DNA from: PALSA-1006 sp041660815
GTDB taxonomy: Bacteria; Pseudomonadota; Gammaproteobacteria; Burkholderiales; Gallionellaceae
Reading direction: 5' to 3'
Assembly: GCA_041660815.1 (NCBI GenBank)
Contig: JBAZVN010000015.1
Span: forward strand, 24,640-88,639
Length of the DNA stretch: 64,000 bases
The position numbers and the translations under genes were made by a program. The notes beneath the pieces are model-generated. The model worked only from the letters and a program-made list of their open reading frames with translations, searched no databases and was not told where the DNA came from. Positions within the stretch are counted from its first letter, which is position 1. The number at the start of each line of letters is the position of its first letter. This document shows, one piece after another, positions 7,864-16,936 of the stretch.

Positions 7864-10800
7864 ATGAAAAATAAAAATACGTTTCAGTTAGATTTGTTTG
7901 GTATGTTAGACGATCAGGCGGCTTCAGAAGCTGTCGATCAACAAGTATTGGCAGCAATTTATGCAAAAAATCCGGCATTAAACATTGCACATCAAACTAG
8001 CAAATCTGGTACAATTAATTCTAATGAATCTCAAGGGGAAAACCATGCAAGAATTACTCAGACCGATGGACTATCCGGAGGAAGTGCGCAATTTGATAAC
8101 GCAAACTCGGATGGGTATCGAGTTGGCGAATCGCTGGATGTTGGGCTGGCCGGACAGGGTGAAAGCGTTGATCGAGGCGCAGGAGTATCAAGCGGCATTC
8201 GAGATGCAGTTGGAGCAGGAGATCGAAGCGGAAGCGAACTCGGCACAGTACAGTCATCTGTCGAGCTGGGAGAAGCAGGAATTGCAGGGGTTGAAGAAAT
8301 CGCCGCCGACGCTGGATTAGATCACGTTATTGAGGTCGCCGATGAGATCGGTAAGGGTGGCCTCGCCAAAAAATTCCGCGACAATGTTGCGGCAATTCAG
8401 ATTATCAAATCGCTGGAAAGCGAGAGGCGTATTGCAACTGCTGATGAGCGCCGGGCGCTGGCCCGGTATGTCGGTTTCGGTGCGCTCAAAGGGGTGTTTG
8501 ATCCTCAAAACAAGCAGTGGGCCAAGCAGCACGAAGAGTTGAAATCTTTGCTGACATCAGAAGAATTTGATTCGGCGCGTGCGTCGGTGCTGAATGCGCA
8601 TTTCACCAGTCAGACAATCGTAGGTGCGATGTATCAGGCCGTTGAGAAGATGGGCTTTGCCGGTGGTCGTGTGTTGGAGCCTGCAATGGGATCTGGCAAT
8701 TTCTTCGGCATGATGCCAACCGATATGCGCAATGCTTCGGATCTGCGTGGTGTCGAACTCGATTTGCTTACCGGCAGGCTGGCAAAAGCACTATATCCTA
8801 ATGCTGTCATATCAGTTGCAACCGGATTTCAGGACTATGCCGTGCCAAGTGGTTATTTCGATATGGCTATCGGTAATCCGCCGTTTGGCAGTGAAGCGAT
8901 TGTTGATCGCGAACGCAATCCTTATTCCGGACTGAGCATCCATAACTACTTTATTTCCCGGATGATCGACAAGGTACGCGACGGCGGTATTGTGCCGGTG
9001 GTGGTATCTCACAGTTTCATGGATGCGAACAATGCAAAAGCAAGGGAATGGATTGCGCAACGTGCGAATTTGATTTCGGCAGTGCGTTTGCCGGATACGG
9101 CGTTTGGCGAAAACGCCGGTACCGAAGTCGTCACCGATATTCTGTTTTTCCAGAAAACGGATACACCTGAATTGAATCCTGTTTGGGTCAACTCGTCAGA
9201 TATGACGGTGGTTAATCCAAAAACGGAAAATGAAGCCGTTGTGAGTGTGAATGATTATTTTCAGGCGAACAAGCAAAACGTGTTGGGCCGTGAGAGCGCT
9301 GCAGGCACGATGTACCGTGGTGATAATTATACGGTCGAGGCTACCGGTGATCTGGGTGAGCAGCTTGCGGCATTTGTCGCCCAGATACCTTCAGGGATTT
9401 ATCAATCAATTACGCGGACTGTAGAGCAGCTTGATAGCGCAGATAGTTCGGTACCGGACGGGATTAAGCCGGGTTCGTTTTATGTGAGTGACACGGGCGG
9501 CATTCGTCAGCGTGGTAATGATATTGCCGGTGAGCGCACCTCGATTGAGTGGATGCCAAAAACTGAAAGCGCCAGGGAGCGCATGGTTGGCATGATCGCA
9601 TTGCGTGACAAGTTGCGTGGGCAAATGCGGCTTGAGCGCGATTCAATGGCTGACCAGCGGGATATTGATGGGAATCGCCAGTTGTTGAATGCGGCTTATG
9701 ATAGTTTCGTTAAAAAGTTCGGATTCGTTAACAGTTCAACGAACCGTCGTATCTTTCTGGATGATACCGAGGCGGCATTGTTGCAATCACTGGAATTCGA
9801 TTATGACTCCGGTATTGGCCGTGTGAAGGCAGAGCGGGAAGGGATGGAGGAACGTAAGCCTTCCGCAACTAAGGCTGATATTTTGACGCGTCGGGTGCTT
9901 TTCCCGCCAAGTAACATGATTAAAGTGGAGAGTGCGAAAGACGCGTTGTTGGCTTCGCTGAATGCAAAGGGGCGGGTGGATCTGAACTACATGGCTGAAG
10001 CTTACGGCAAGGAGGTTGATGTCATTTTGCAAGAGCTAGGTGATTTGATTTATCTCGATCCCGAAACCGAATTGGTAGTCACTGCGGATGAGTACCTGTC
10101 TGGTGATGTAAAAACAAAGCTGGCCATCGCTCAATCTTTCACAAATAAACCGGAATATCAGCGCAACATAACGGCGCTTGAAGGTGTTATTCCTGCTGAC
10201 AGGTTGCCCAGTGAGATATTTGCTTCTATTGGTGCTGGCTGGATTCCAGCGAAGGTGTTTGAAGCGTATGTGAAGGAAATTGCGGGAGGGGATGCAAAAT
10301 TCGTTTATGTCGGTGCGACTGCGCAATGGCTGGGAGATATGACCGGCGGTGATGTCGGCAAGATGACGAATGATTACGGCACCGACAAAATGAATTCGTT
10401 CGATCTGTTCAAGCTGATGTTGAACGGTCGTGCGCCGGAAATTAAGAAACCGGTTACACGGGATGGCAAGGACGTGTATGTGACCGACGAAGAGGCGACG
10501 GAGGCGGCTCGGCAGCGTGTGGACAAGATCAGGACGCATTGGGATTCGTGGGTATGGTCTGATGGTGAGCGGGCTACTTTGCTGGCTGGGATCTTCAATG
10601 AAAAGCACAACCGCACGGTTGAGCGGAAATTTGACGGCTCACATATTACGTTGCCAGGTGCTACGCCTACAATTGGTTTGCGTAAGCATCAGAAAAGCGT
10701 CATTTGGCGTGCTGTGCAGGATCGTAATGTGTTGATGGATCATGCGGTCGGGGCAGGTAAGACGTTTGCCATGACTGCGGTCGCAATGGAAATGAAGCGG

Positions 10801-13800
10801 TTGGGTATTTCTCGCAAGCCGCTCTTTGTCGTGCCAAATCATTTAACAATGCAATGGCGCACGGAGTTTGCCCGGTTGTATCCGGCAGCGAATGTGTTGG
10901 CCGCAACACCAGAGGATTTCAGCAAGGACAACCGTGAACGTTTGTTTTCAAAGATCGCTACGGGTGACTATGATGCGGTGATTATTGGTCATTCGTCACT
11001 GGTCAAAATCGGCCTAGATCCAGTGATTGAAAAACGCATGTATGACGGTCAAATTAGCGAAATCGCCGATGCCATTGAGGATATGAAGCGTGAGCGCGGT
11101 GATCGCGGCATTGTGCGCGATATGGAGAAGATTAAGGCGAATCTGGAAGCTAAGGTGCTTGACCTGGTAAACAAGGCTGGCACCAAAGACAAGGTGGTGA
11201 CGTTTGACGAACTGGGCATTGACGGGCTGTTTGTTGATGAAATGCACGAGTTCAAAAATCTGTTTTTCCATACACAGAAACAGCGGGTTTCCGGTCTGGG
11301 TAATCCAAAGGGATCTGGTAAAGCGTTCGATCTGTTTATGAAGGTACGTTGGATGCAGGAAACCTACGGTGAGGATGTACCGTTTATTTCAGCAACCGGC
11401 ACGCCGGTGTCGAATTCGCTGGCTGAAATGTTCACGATGCAGCGATTCATGAAATACGATGAACTGCGACGTGACGGCTTGCACCTGTTTGATGCTTGGG
11501 CGCGTATGTACGGTGAAGATGAGTACGTGTATGAAGTAGCGCCGTCGGGTGTTGGATACCGGATCAGTCAGCGGTTTTCCAAGTTCAAGAATCTGCCGTC
11601 CTTGATGGGGCATTACAAGTCATTTGCCGATACGATCACGCTGGACGATCTGAAGGAACATGCCATTGAGCGCGGTGAACGCTTTCCGGTACCGAAGTTG
11701 GTAGGTGGCAAACCTCAGAATATCGTAGCGCAACGGTCTGAAGCGCAGCGTGAGTATTTTGGCACGCCAAAGGTGCGCCGTGCCGATGAGGGTTTCGGTA
11801 TCGACGGGTTGAACAGTATCGTTTATTCATTGGATATTGATACGGCCAAGATCGAGCAGAACGAAGATGGCCGGTGGGTGTTGTCTGATAAGAGCAGCTC
11901 AAGCTACTTCGAGAAAAAGGAAGATGCCGAACTTGCGTTGGTTGAAAAATCGCTTTCACCGGTACTGGATCTTGATCCAGAATCGTTGTTGGGTAAGTTC
12001 TCGAACCTGAAGGAACTGACACGAGCCAGTAAGGGAAAAATCAATGCACTGTCATTGACCGGGCTGGCCAGTAAAGCAGGCTTGGATCTGCGCATTATCA
12101 ATCCTCATGCTGCGGATCATTCGGGTAGTAAGATCAATCTTGCAATCGGTAATATGCTGCGTTTGCATAAGGAATGGGAAGCCGATAAAGGCGCGCAGTT
12201 GGTTTTCTGTGATCTGTCTGTACCGGCATCGGCACGGAAGGCGGCAGCATCCAAAGAAAAGCGTTTGTATGTGATGGATGAAAGCGGGATGTTGACTCAC
12301 AAGCGTGGGACGCTGCATACGGTCGAAGGCCGTGAGGGTTTTCCGTTCTACCTGGTGCGCGATGGTAAGGGTGCTGAAGCACCCTATATCATTTACGAGC
12401 CGGTAAGTGGTGCAAAGCTTCGATCTGGACTAGCTGATAAGACCGCTGCTAAAGAGTATGTGGAAACGCTTTTAGCGAAAGAAGAGAGTCGCGACAAATG
12501 GTTTGATGTCCGGGGGAAATATGAGCCTATTACGGCGGAACGTATTGCTGAGTACCGTGATGCCCATGATATTGAGGTAGAAGAGGACGGAAATAACGAG
12601 ATTAGCACAAACGATCTGGAGGCCATTTCAGGTGCTTCGGCCTTCTCGGTCTATGACGACATCAAAGCGAAGTTGATTGCCAACGGTGTTAAGGAAAGCG
12701 AGATAGCTTTTATTCATGATTTCGATACACCGTCAAAGAAGTCCGATTTGTTTAAGCGCACTAATCGCGGTGATGTTCGTTTTCTGTTGGGATCTACACC
12801 GAAACTTGGCGCGGGTACAAATGTCCAGGAGCGGTTGGTCGGCCTGCATCATATTGATGCGCCTTGGCGTCCTTCCGATTTGGAGCAACGTGAAGGTCGC
12901 ATTATTCGCCAGGGCAATAAGCTATATCAACGTGATCCTGACAATTTTGAGGTGTTTGTTGGCCGGTATGCAACTGAGCAGACGTATGACACGCGACGTT
13001 GGCAGCTGCTTGAACACAAAGCTGCTGGTATCGAGCAGCTACGGAAATACAGTGGCCAGATTGAAATCGGTGACGTGGACGGCGAGGCCGCGAATGCGGC
13101 GGATATGAAGGCGGCGGCTTCCGGCAATCCGCTGATTCTTGAGGAAACCAAGCTGCGCACGGAAATTAAGCGATTTACTGCACTTCGTAAAGCTCATGCT
13201 GACGGGAAGTATTCGATGCAGTCGAAATTGAATCATGAGCGGAATCGTGTCGAAAGTTATCTGCCTGAGCGCATCTCACTCATTGAAGATGTGATGACGA
13301 CCGCTAAAGCCAATCCGGTACCGACGGGCAAGGGTGAAGTGCCGGTTGTTGAAATCGGTGGACGGAAAACAACAAGCCGGGATGCGGCTGAGGAAAGTAT
13401 TGCTGCGTTGGCAAAGTCCGTGATGGGTGCAATGGGCCATGAGAAACGGACGGTTCGTTATCGTGGCGTGGCGTTCTCGCTGTCATGTAAAGGTCTTTTT
13501 GACGGGATGCTTACTTTGTCGGCGCCGACACATGATTTATTCACTTATGGCCCTAAAGATGTGGTTTCCGCCAGTGGCATGTTGACACGATTTGCGAACT
13601 ATATTGATAGTCTGCCTGATCGCAAGCTTGATGTGGAATCACAGATTGTGAAGTCCAAAGCGGATATTGCCAGCATCGAGGCGCGGATCAATGAGCCGTT
13701 CTCCGAGCAAGAGACGTTGGAAAATGTTCAGCGTGAACACGCAAAGGTGCAGCGTCGGTTGATGAAATCAACGCAGATTGACGCTGTTGCACCGGAAGAG

Positions 13801-14883
13801 CGTGAAGAGTTTTTACTTGAAATGGATGAGCGTAAAAAACACCTGGTGCGTCTTGGGTATGGTCATGCATTGGCGGAAATGGAGAAGGATATGGTAACTG
13901 TCAGCACAGAAACTCAGACAAAGCGTAGTGCGGTTGAGTCTGATGCTTCATTAAAACAAGGTAATTATCACTTAGCGCACAAGGGTGGTGAGGATGATGA
14001 AGCGTATTACAGTGCTGGCTTCGACCTTGACGACGAAACACACGAAACCATTGCAAGAGACTGTAGTGCGAGCGCTGCTCATGAAATAATTCATGCACAT
14101 GCCAAAGCCAAAGGGTTTGACACCTATGAAGTAAACAACAATGGTGTTATCAGAAGCGTTAATAAAGCAGAGGTAACGCACAGCGCCCAAAAATCAGAAA
14201 GCGTCGTGACAACTAAAGTTTCTGATCTTGATCCTACGAAACCTGGCAGCTATGCACAGGTAATGGCTGATGTTGCTTTGCAAGTTAAGTACCAGGACGT
14301 ACTGGATTCTTTCTTTCAAGAGCGCTTACTTGATGTGCGGAATGCATTATGTGGGCAAGGGTGGAATCAGATGGTTGATTCTAATAGTATGCAAAAAGAT
14401 GGTTTTGAATTGGTGTCGGATTTTAAACGGATCGGTGCGGGCCGTAATGTTATCGGAATCACATACGATTTCATGGACGTGGAAACTGGTATGGTCAGCG
14501 ACGGTGAATTTATCGTTGATGATTTAACCAAAATACCGGAACAGCTTGCAGCTCATATTGATGAGAAGTTTAATGCAATTCAGCACGAGACTCTTGATTG
14601 TCCCATTACTGAAATTGAAACAACCGCCGATAAGTTAAAGGCGGCTATCGCTAATCGAGTTGAGATTGTGGTTAACCTCAATAACGGGCAATATCGGGGG
14701 GTTGTTTCTGATGTTCTGGATAAGCATGTCGTACAAAACATCGGTCGTGGTTTTGTGGTTGTGCATGATCGGGTACTGATGAATGAGGATGTCGTGAAAG
14801 ATGTGAAAATGGATATTCGTTACCGTAACGGAAAACCTGTAATTAAAATTGTTGAAAATCAATCACAAGAAATTGTGCGCTAA
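7864..14883 (+). CDS. Giant N6-adenine methylase / SNF2-type helicase with C-terminal KfrB domain
   Basis: A 2339-residue polyvalent protein. It opens with the common QLDLFG motif and a low-complexity region (about 60-150) that overlaps another gene. The methylase module follows (about 155-480), with LEPAMGSGNFFG for S-adenosylmethionine and IGNPPFG near 338, the N6-adenine catalytic motif. The helicase has Walker A GAGKT near 962, DEMHE near 1123, and the superfamily-2 motif QREGRIIRQGN near 1675. Helical and unknown domains fill 1750-2250, and a KfrB-type domain ends it (about 2265-2335). Such proteins are typical of large conjugative plasmids and phages and probably modify or guard incoming DNA. 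The N-terminal half of the helicase is split by long inserts, as is usual in this family. Confidence 0.85.
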   Translation: MKNKNTFQLDLFGMLDDQAASEAVDQQVLAAIYAKNPALNIAHQTSKSGTINSNESQGENHARITQTDGLSGGSAQFDNANSDGYRVGESLDVGLAGQGESVDRGAGVSSGIRDAVGAGDRSGSELGTVQSSVELGEAGIAGVEEIAADAGLDHVIEVADEIGKGGLAKKFRDNVAAIQIIKSLESERRIATADERRALARYVGFGALKGVFDPQNKQWAKQHEELKSLLTSEEFDSARASVLNAHFTSQTIVGAMYQAVEKMGFAGGRVLEPAMGSGNFFGMMPTDMRNASDLRGVELDLLTGRLAKALYPNAVISVATGFQDYAVPSGYFDMAIGNPPFGSEAIVDRERNPYSGLSIHNYFISRMIDKVRDGGIVPVVVSHSFMDANNAKAREWIAQRANLISAVRLPDTAFGENAGTEVVTDILFFQKTDTPELNPVWVNSSDMTVVNPKTENEAVVSVNDYFQANKQNVLGRESAAGTMYRGDNYTVEATGDLGEQLAAFVAQIPSGIYQSITRTVEQLDSADSSVPDGIKPGSFYVSDTGGIRQRGNDIAGERTSIEWMPKTESARERMVGMIALRDKLRGQMRLERDSMADQRDIDGNRQLLNAAYDSFVKKFGFVNSSTNRRIFLDDTEAALLQSLEFDYDSGIGRVKAEREGMEERKPSATKADILTRRVLFPPSNMIKVESAKDALLASLNAKGRVDLNYMAEAYGKEVDVILQELGDLIYLDPETELVVTADEYLSGDVKTKLAIAQSFTNKPEYQRNITALEGVIPADRLPSEIFASIGAGWIPAKVFEAYVKEIAGGDAKFVYVGATAQWLGDMTGGDVGKMTNDYGTDKMNSFDLFKLMLNGRAPEIKKPVTRDGKDVYVTDEEATEAARQRVDKIRTHWDSWVWSDGERATLLAGIFNEKHNRTVERKFDGSHITLPGATPTIGLRKHQKSVIWRAVQDRNVLMDHAVGAGKTFAMTAVAMEMKRLGISRKPLFVVPNHLTMQWRTEFARLYPAANVLAATPEDFSKDNRERLFSKIATGDYDAVIIGHSSLVKIGLDPVIEKRMYDGQISEIADAIEDMKRERGDRGIVRDMEKIKANLEAKVLDLVNKAGTKDKVVTFDELGIDGLFVDEMHEFKNLFFHTQKQRVSGLGNPKGSGKAFDLFMKVRWMQETYGEDVPFISATGTPVSNSLAEMFTMQRFMKYDELRRDGLHLFDAWARMYGEDEYVYEVAPSGVGYRISQRFSKFKNLPSLMGHYKSFADTITLDDLKEHAIERGERFPVPKLVGGKPQNIVAQRSEAQREYFGTPKVRRADEGFGIDGLNSIVYSLDIDTAKIEQNEDGRWVLSDKSSSSYFEKKEDAELALVEKSLSPVLDLDPESLLGKFSNLKELTRASKGKINALSLTGLASKAGLDLRIINPHAADHSGSKINLAIGNMLRLHKEWEADKGAQLVFCDLSVPASARKAAASKEKRLYVMDESGMLTHKRGTLHTVEGREGFPFYLVRDGKGAEAPYIIYEPVSGAKLRSGLADKTAAKEYVETLLAKEESRDKWFDVRGKYEPITAERIAEYRDAHDIEVEEDGNNEISTNDLEAISGASAFSVYDDIKAKLIANGVKESEIAFIHDFDTPSKKSDLFKRTNRGDVRFLLGSTPKLGAGTNVQERLVGLHHIDAPWRPSDLEQREGRIIRQGNKLYQRDPDNFEVFVGRYATEQTYDTRRWQLLEHKAAGIEQLRKYSGQIEIGDVDGEAANAADMKAAASGNPLILEETKLRTEIKRFTALRKAHADGKYSMQSKLNHERNRVESYLPERISLIEDVMTTAKANPVPTGKGEVPVVEIGGRKTTSRDAAEESIAALAKSVMGAMGHEKRTVRYRGVAFSLSCKGLFDGMLTLSAPTHDLFTYGPKDVVSASGMLTRFANYIDSLPDRKLDVESQIVKSKADIASIEARINEPFSEQETLENVQREHAKVQRRLMKSTQIDAVAPEEREEFLLEMDERKKHLVRLGYGHALAEMEKDMVTVSTETQTKRSAVESDASLKQGNYHLAHKGGEDDEAYYSAGFDLDDETHETIARDCSASAAHEIIHAHAKAKGFDTYEVNNNGVIRSVNKAEVTHSAQKSESVVTTKVSDLDPTKPGSYAQVMADVALQVKYQDVLDSFFQERLLDVRNALCGQGWNQMVDSNSMQKDGFELVSDFKRIGAGRNVIGITYDFMDVETGMVSDGEFIVDDLTKIPEQLAAHIDEKFNAIQHETLDCPITEIETTADKLKAAIANRVEIVVNLNNGQYRGVVSDVLDKHVVQNIGRGFVVVHDRVLMNEDVVKDVKMDIRYRNGKPVIKIVENQSQEIVR
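8045..8320 (+). CDS. Overlapping gene inside the methylase-helicase N-terminus
   Basis: A 91-residue frame (+1 relative to the giant gene) has a strong ribosome site, AAGGGGAAAACC, directly before its ATG and a possible promoter (TTGCAC at 7985, TACAAT at 8010; spacing 19 is long). The protein looks natural: MQELLRPMDYPEEVRNLITQ, then a helical E/Q-rich middle and SSWEKQELQGL. In contrast the giant protein's own residues over this stretch are a G/S/A/D-rich string with no pattern, the usual look of an overprinted frame. I recall similar small proteins on integrative conjugative elements, without a known function. Both frames may be translated. Confidence 0.6.
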   Translation: MQELLRPMDYPEEVRNLITQTRMGIELANRWMLGWPDRVKALIEAQEYQAAFEMQLEQEIEAEANSAQYSHLSSWEKQELQGLKKSPPTLD

Positions 14884-14892
14884 TAGGAGAAC

Positions 14893-15036
14893 ATGGACAT
14901 GAGTATGATCGTAGAGGATGTAATGGATGTTGCCTTGTCGGGTTCGGTGGTGGACGAAACTGAAGTGCCGGTTGGAGACTTGCTTGAGGCTTATGGCGAC
15001 GAATCTGATGACGACAAGGGCGTGCATTCCGCATAG
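14893..15036 (+). CDS. Small acidic protein, 47 aa
   Basis: TAGGAGAAC gives a good ribosome site for ATG GAC ATG. The product is very acidic (many D and E, hardly any basic residue) and ends with DESDDDKG. It lies 9 bp after the giant gene, and its stop codon sits inside the stem-loop that leads the next gene. Acidic plasmid and phage peptides sometimes mimic DNA; that is only a possibility here. Confidence 0.5.
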   Translation: MDMSMIVEDVMDVALSGSVVDETEVPVGDLLEAYGDESDDDKGVHSA

Positions 15037-15044
15037 CGGAATGC
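15024..15044 (+). promoter_or_regulatory. Stem-loop leader (copy 3) before the cytosine methylase
   Basis: Perfect 9-bp stem GCATTCCGC/GCGGAATGC with loop ATA, followed by TGTTTGAGAGAAGGGG and the start codon. The stop codon of the 47-aa gene lies within the stem, so ribosomes finishing that gene would open it. Confidence 0.6.
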
Positions 15045-15066
15045 TGTTTGAGAGAAGGGGATGAGC

Positions 15067-16908
15067 ATGGAAGGCTATTACATCAAGAAAGTCGGGCAAA
15101 ATAAAGGCGCTCCGCGTGTTTGGCTGGAAGGCACACAAACTGCGCGTGCCGGGTTTCTGCCCGGCCAGCGGTTTGATATTGAGGTGCAAGGCCAGATGGT
15201 GGTTTTGCAGGCGAATCCTGACGGATCTCGGGTTGTTTCCGGTAAGCGGATCGGTGAGCGTGACAATCCGATTATTGACATCAATAGTCGTGAGTTGCTG
15301 GCGATTTTTGACGGTATGGCTTCGATTCGTATTGTGGTCAAAAAAGATCAGATTTATTTGATGCCGTTGGCCTCCGAAGTCAAAAAGCGCGAACGATTTA
15401 CGCGATTACGAGAGAAGCTGGAAAACGGCGATCCGCTGACGATGGGTAGTTTGTCTCATGGCGGTGGTGTGTTGTCACATGCGCTTCATGCCGGATTGAT
15501 GCAGGCCGGTATTGGTACTGAGTTGGCTTTTGCCAATGAGATCCGCAGTGAGTTACTGGAACACGCCGCGATTCATAACGATGCCTGGTCGGAGAATACC
15601 CAGGTGCTTGCGGCTCCTATGCAAGAGTTGGCTTTTGATGATCGTGGCGTTGCCAGTATTCGGAAGGTTGAAATTCTTGAAATGGGCTTGCCGTGTTCGG
15701 GGGCTTCAAGGGCAGGGAAAAGCAAGCGCGGTCTCATTCATCCTGAATCACATCCTGATGTGGGGCATTTGGTTGTCAGTGCGCTGGTGATCGTCAGCAA
15801 AAGCAATGCCGCAATAGTTATATTAGAAAATGTGCCAGAATATGCCCAAAGCGCGAGCGCCGATATTCTGCGTAATCAGTTGCGTGATATGGGTTACAAC
15901 ACGCATGAGCGGATATTGAATGGCAAGCAGTGGGGTACGTTGGAGAATCGTAATCGTTGGTGCATGGTGGCTGTGACAGACGGCATTTTGTTTGATTTTG
16001 AGCAGCTTCAACCGCCAGGGCCGAATGCACGCACGATTGCCGACGTGCTTGATAAGACGATTGGGACTGACGATCCGCGTTGGCGGTCGTTCCAATATTT
16101 GAAAGAGAAGGAATTGCGCGATGCTGAAAAGGGTAACAGTTTCGGTATGCAAGTAGTGTCGCCTGAAGATAATTCAGTACCGACTTTGCGAAAGGGATAC
16201 CACAAGGGCGGTAGCACAGATCCTTTGGTTCAGCATCCTGACAATCCTGAGTTGTTAAGGCAGTTTACGGCGGCGGAACATGCGCGGATCAAAGAAGTAC
16301 CGGAGCAAATTGTGGACGGTTTGTCGAACACGATTGCGCATGAGGTGCTGGGGCAGGGGATCGTTTATCCACCGTTCCACGATGTTGGTGTGCATGTCGG
16401 AAATGCGCTGAATCGGTTCATCGGCAAGGAAGAAGTGATCGTGGCCACGGACATCGAACGATTGGATGTTTTGCGTGCGCAACAATCCCATTTGGAAGAT
16501 GAAATTTCTGCACTCAGGAAGGGCAATCTGAAAGATTGGGAATCGAAGGACATCAGTATGGCAGAGCAGGATCTGGCGGACTGGAAAACTGCACATGGTA
16601 TCGAGCTGGTAAAGCTCGAATCCAAAGTTGACGGGATGATGAAGCGTGAAGTGCTGGCTGAAGAAACGATGCTGACACTGAAGCTGGCGAATGTCGAGTC
16701 CGGGAAGTATCCCGGTGCGATCATGGCAGTGGACGGTGATTTGTATGTGCAAGACATTGGCGGTCGAACTGGCGTTGTGCATGACGCTTCCAAGTTAGAT
16801 AAACGCCCGAAGCTGGGCGCGGCAGTTTCCGTTCACTATCGCGATGGTATCGGCCAGGTGGTAGAGAAACGGCAGCAGCAAATGGATTTTGCGTTGGGTG
16901 GCAGGTAG
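15067..16908 (+). CDS. C5-cytosine DNA methyltransferase with KfrB domain
   Basis: The 613-aa protein starts with a small beta domain (about 1-100, like AbrB/SymE type, with GYYIKKVGQN). The methylase then shows LSHGGGVLSHAL (cofactor loop), the catalytic motif MGLPCSGAS with Cys near 210, and LENVPEY near 253, the Glu-Asn-Val motif. A helical segment leads to a KfrB-type domain at the C-terminus (YPGAIMAVDG...VSVHYRDGIGQVV). It has no obvious restriction partner, so it is probably an orphan methylase that protects the plasmid on entry. I chose the second ATG by analogy with the spacing after AGAGGGG at 16937; the ATG at 15061 is in frame. Confidence 0.8.
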   Translation: MEGYYIKKVGQNKGAPRVWLEGTQTARAGFLPGQRFDIEVQGQMVVLQANPDGSRVVSGKRIGERDNPIIDINSRELLAIFDGMASIRIVVKKDQIYLMPLASEVKKRERFTRLREKLENGDPLTMGSLSHGGGVLSHALHAGLMQAGIGTELAFANEIRSELLEHAAIHNDAWSENTQVLAAPMQELAFDDRGVASIRKVEILEMGLPCSGASRAGKSKRGLIHPESHPDVGHLVVSALVIVSKSNAAIVILENVPEYAQSASADILRNQLRDMGYNTHERILNGKQWGTLENRNRWCMVAVTDGILFDFEQLQPPGPNARTIADVLDKTIGTDDPRWRSFQYLKEKELRDAEKGNSFGMQVVSPEDNSVPTLRKGYHKGGSTDPLVQHPDNPELLRQFTAAEHARIKEVPEQIVDGLSNTIAHEVLGQGIVYPPFHDVGVHVGNALNRFIGKEEVIVATDIERLDVLRAQQSHLEDEISALRKGNLKDWESKDISMAEQDLADWKTAHGIELVKLESKVDGMMKREVLAEETMLTLKLANVESGKYPGAIMAVDGDLYVQDIGGRTGVVHDASKLDKRPKLGAAVSVHYRDGIGQVVEKRQQQMDFALGGR

Positions 16909-16936
16909 TTTTTGTTGCGATTTAGAGGGGATGAGA

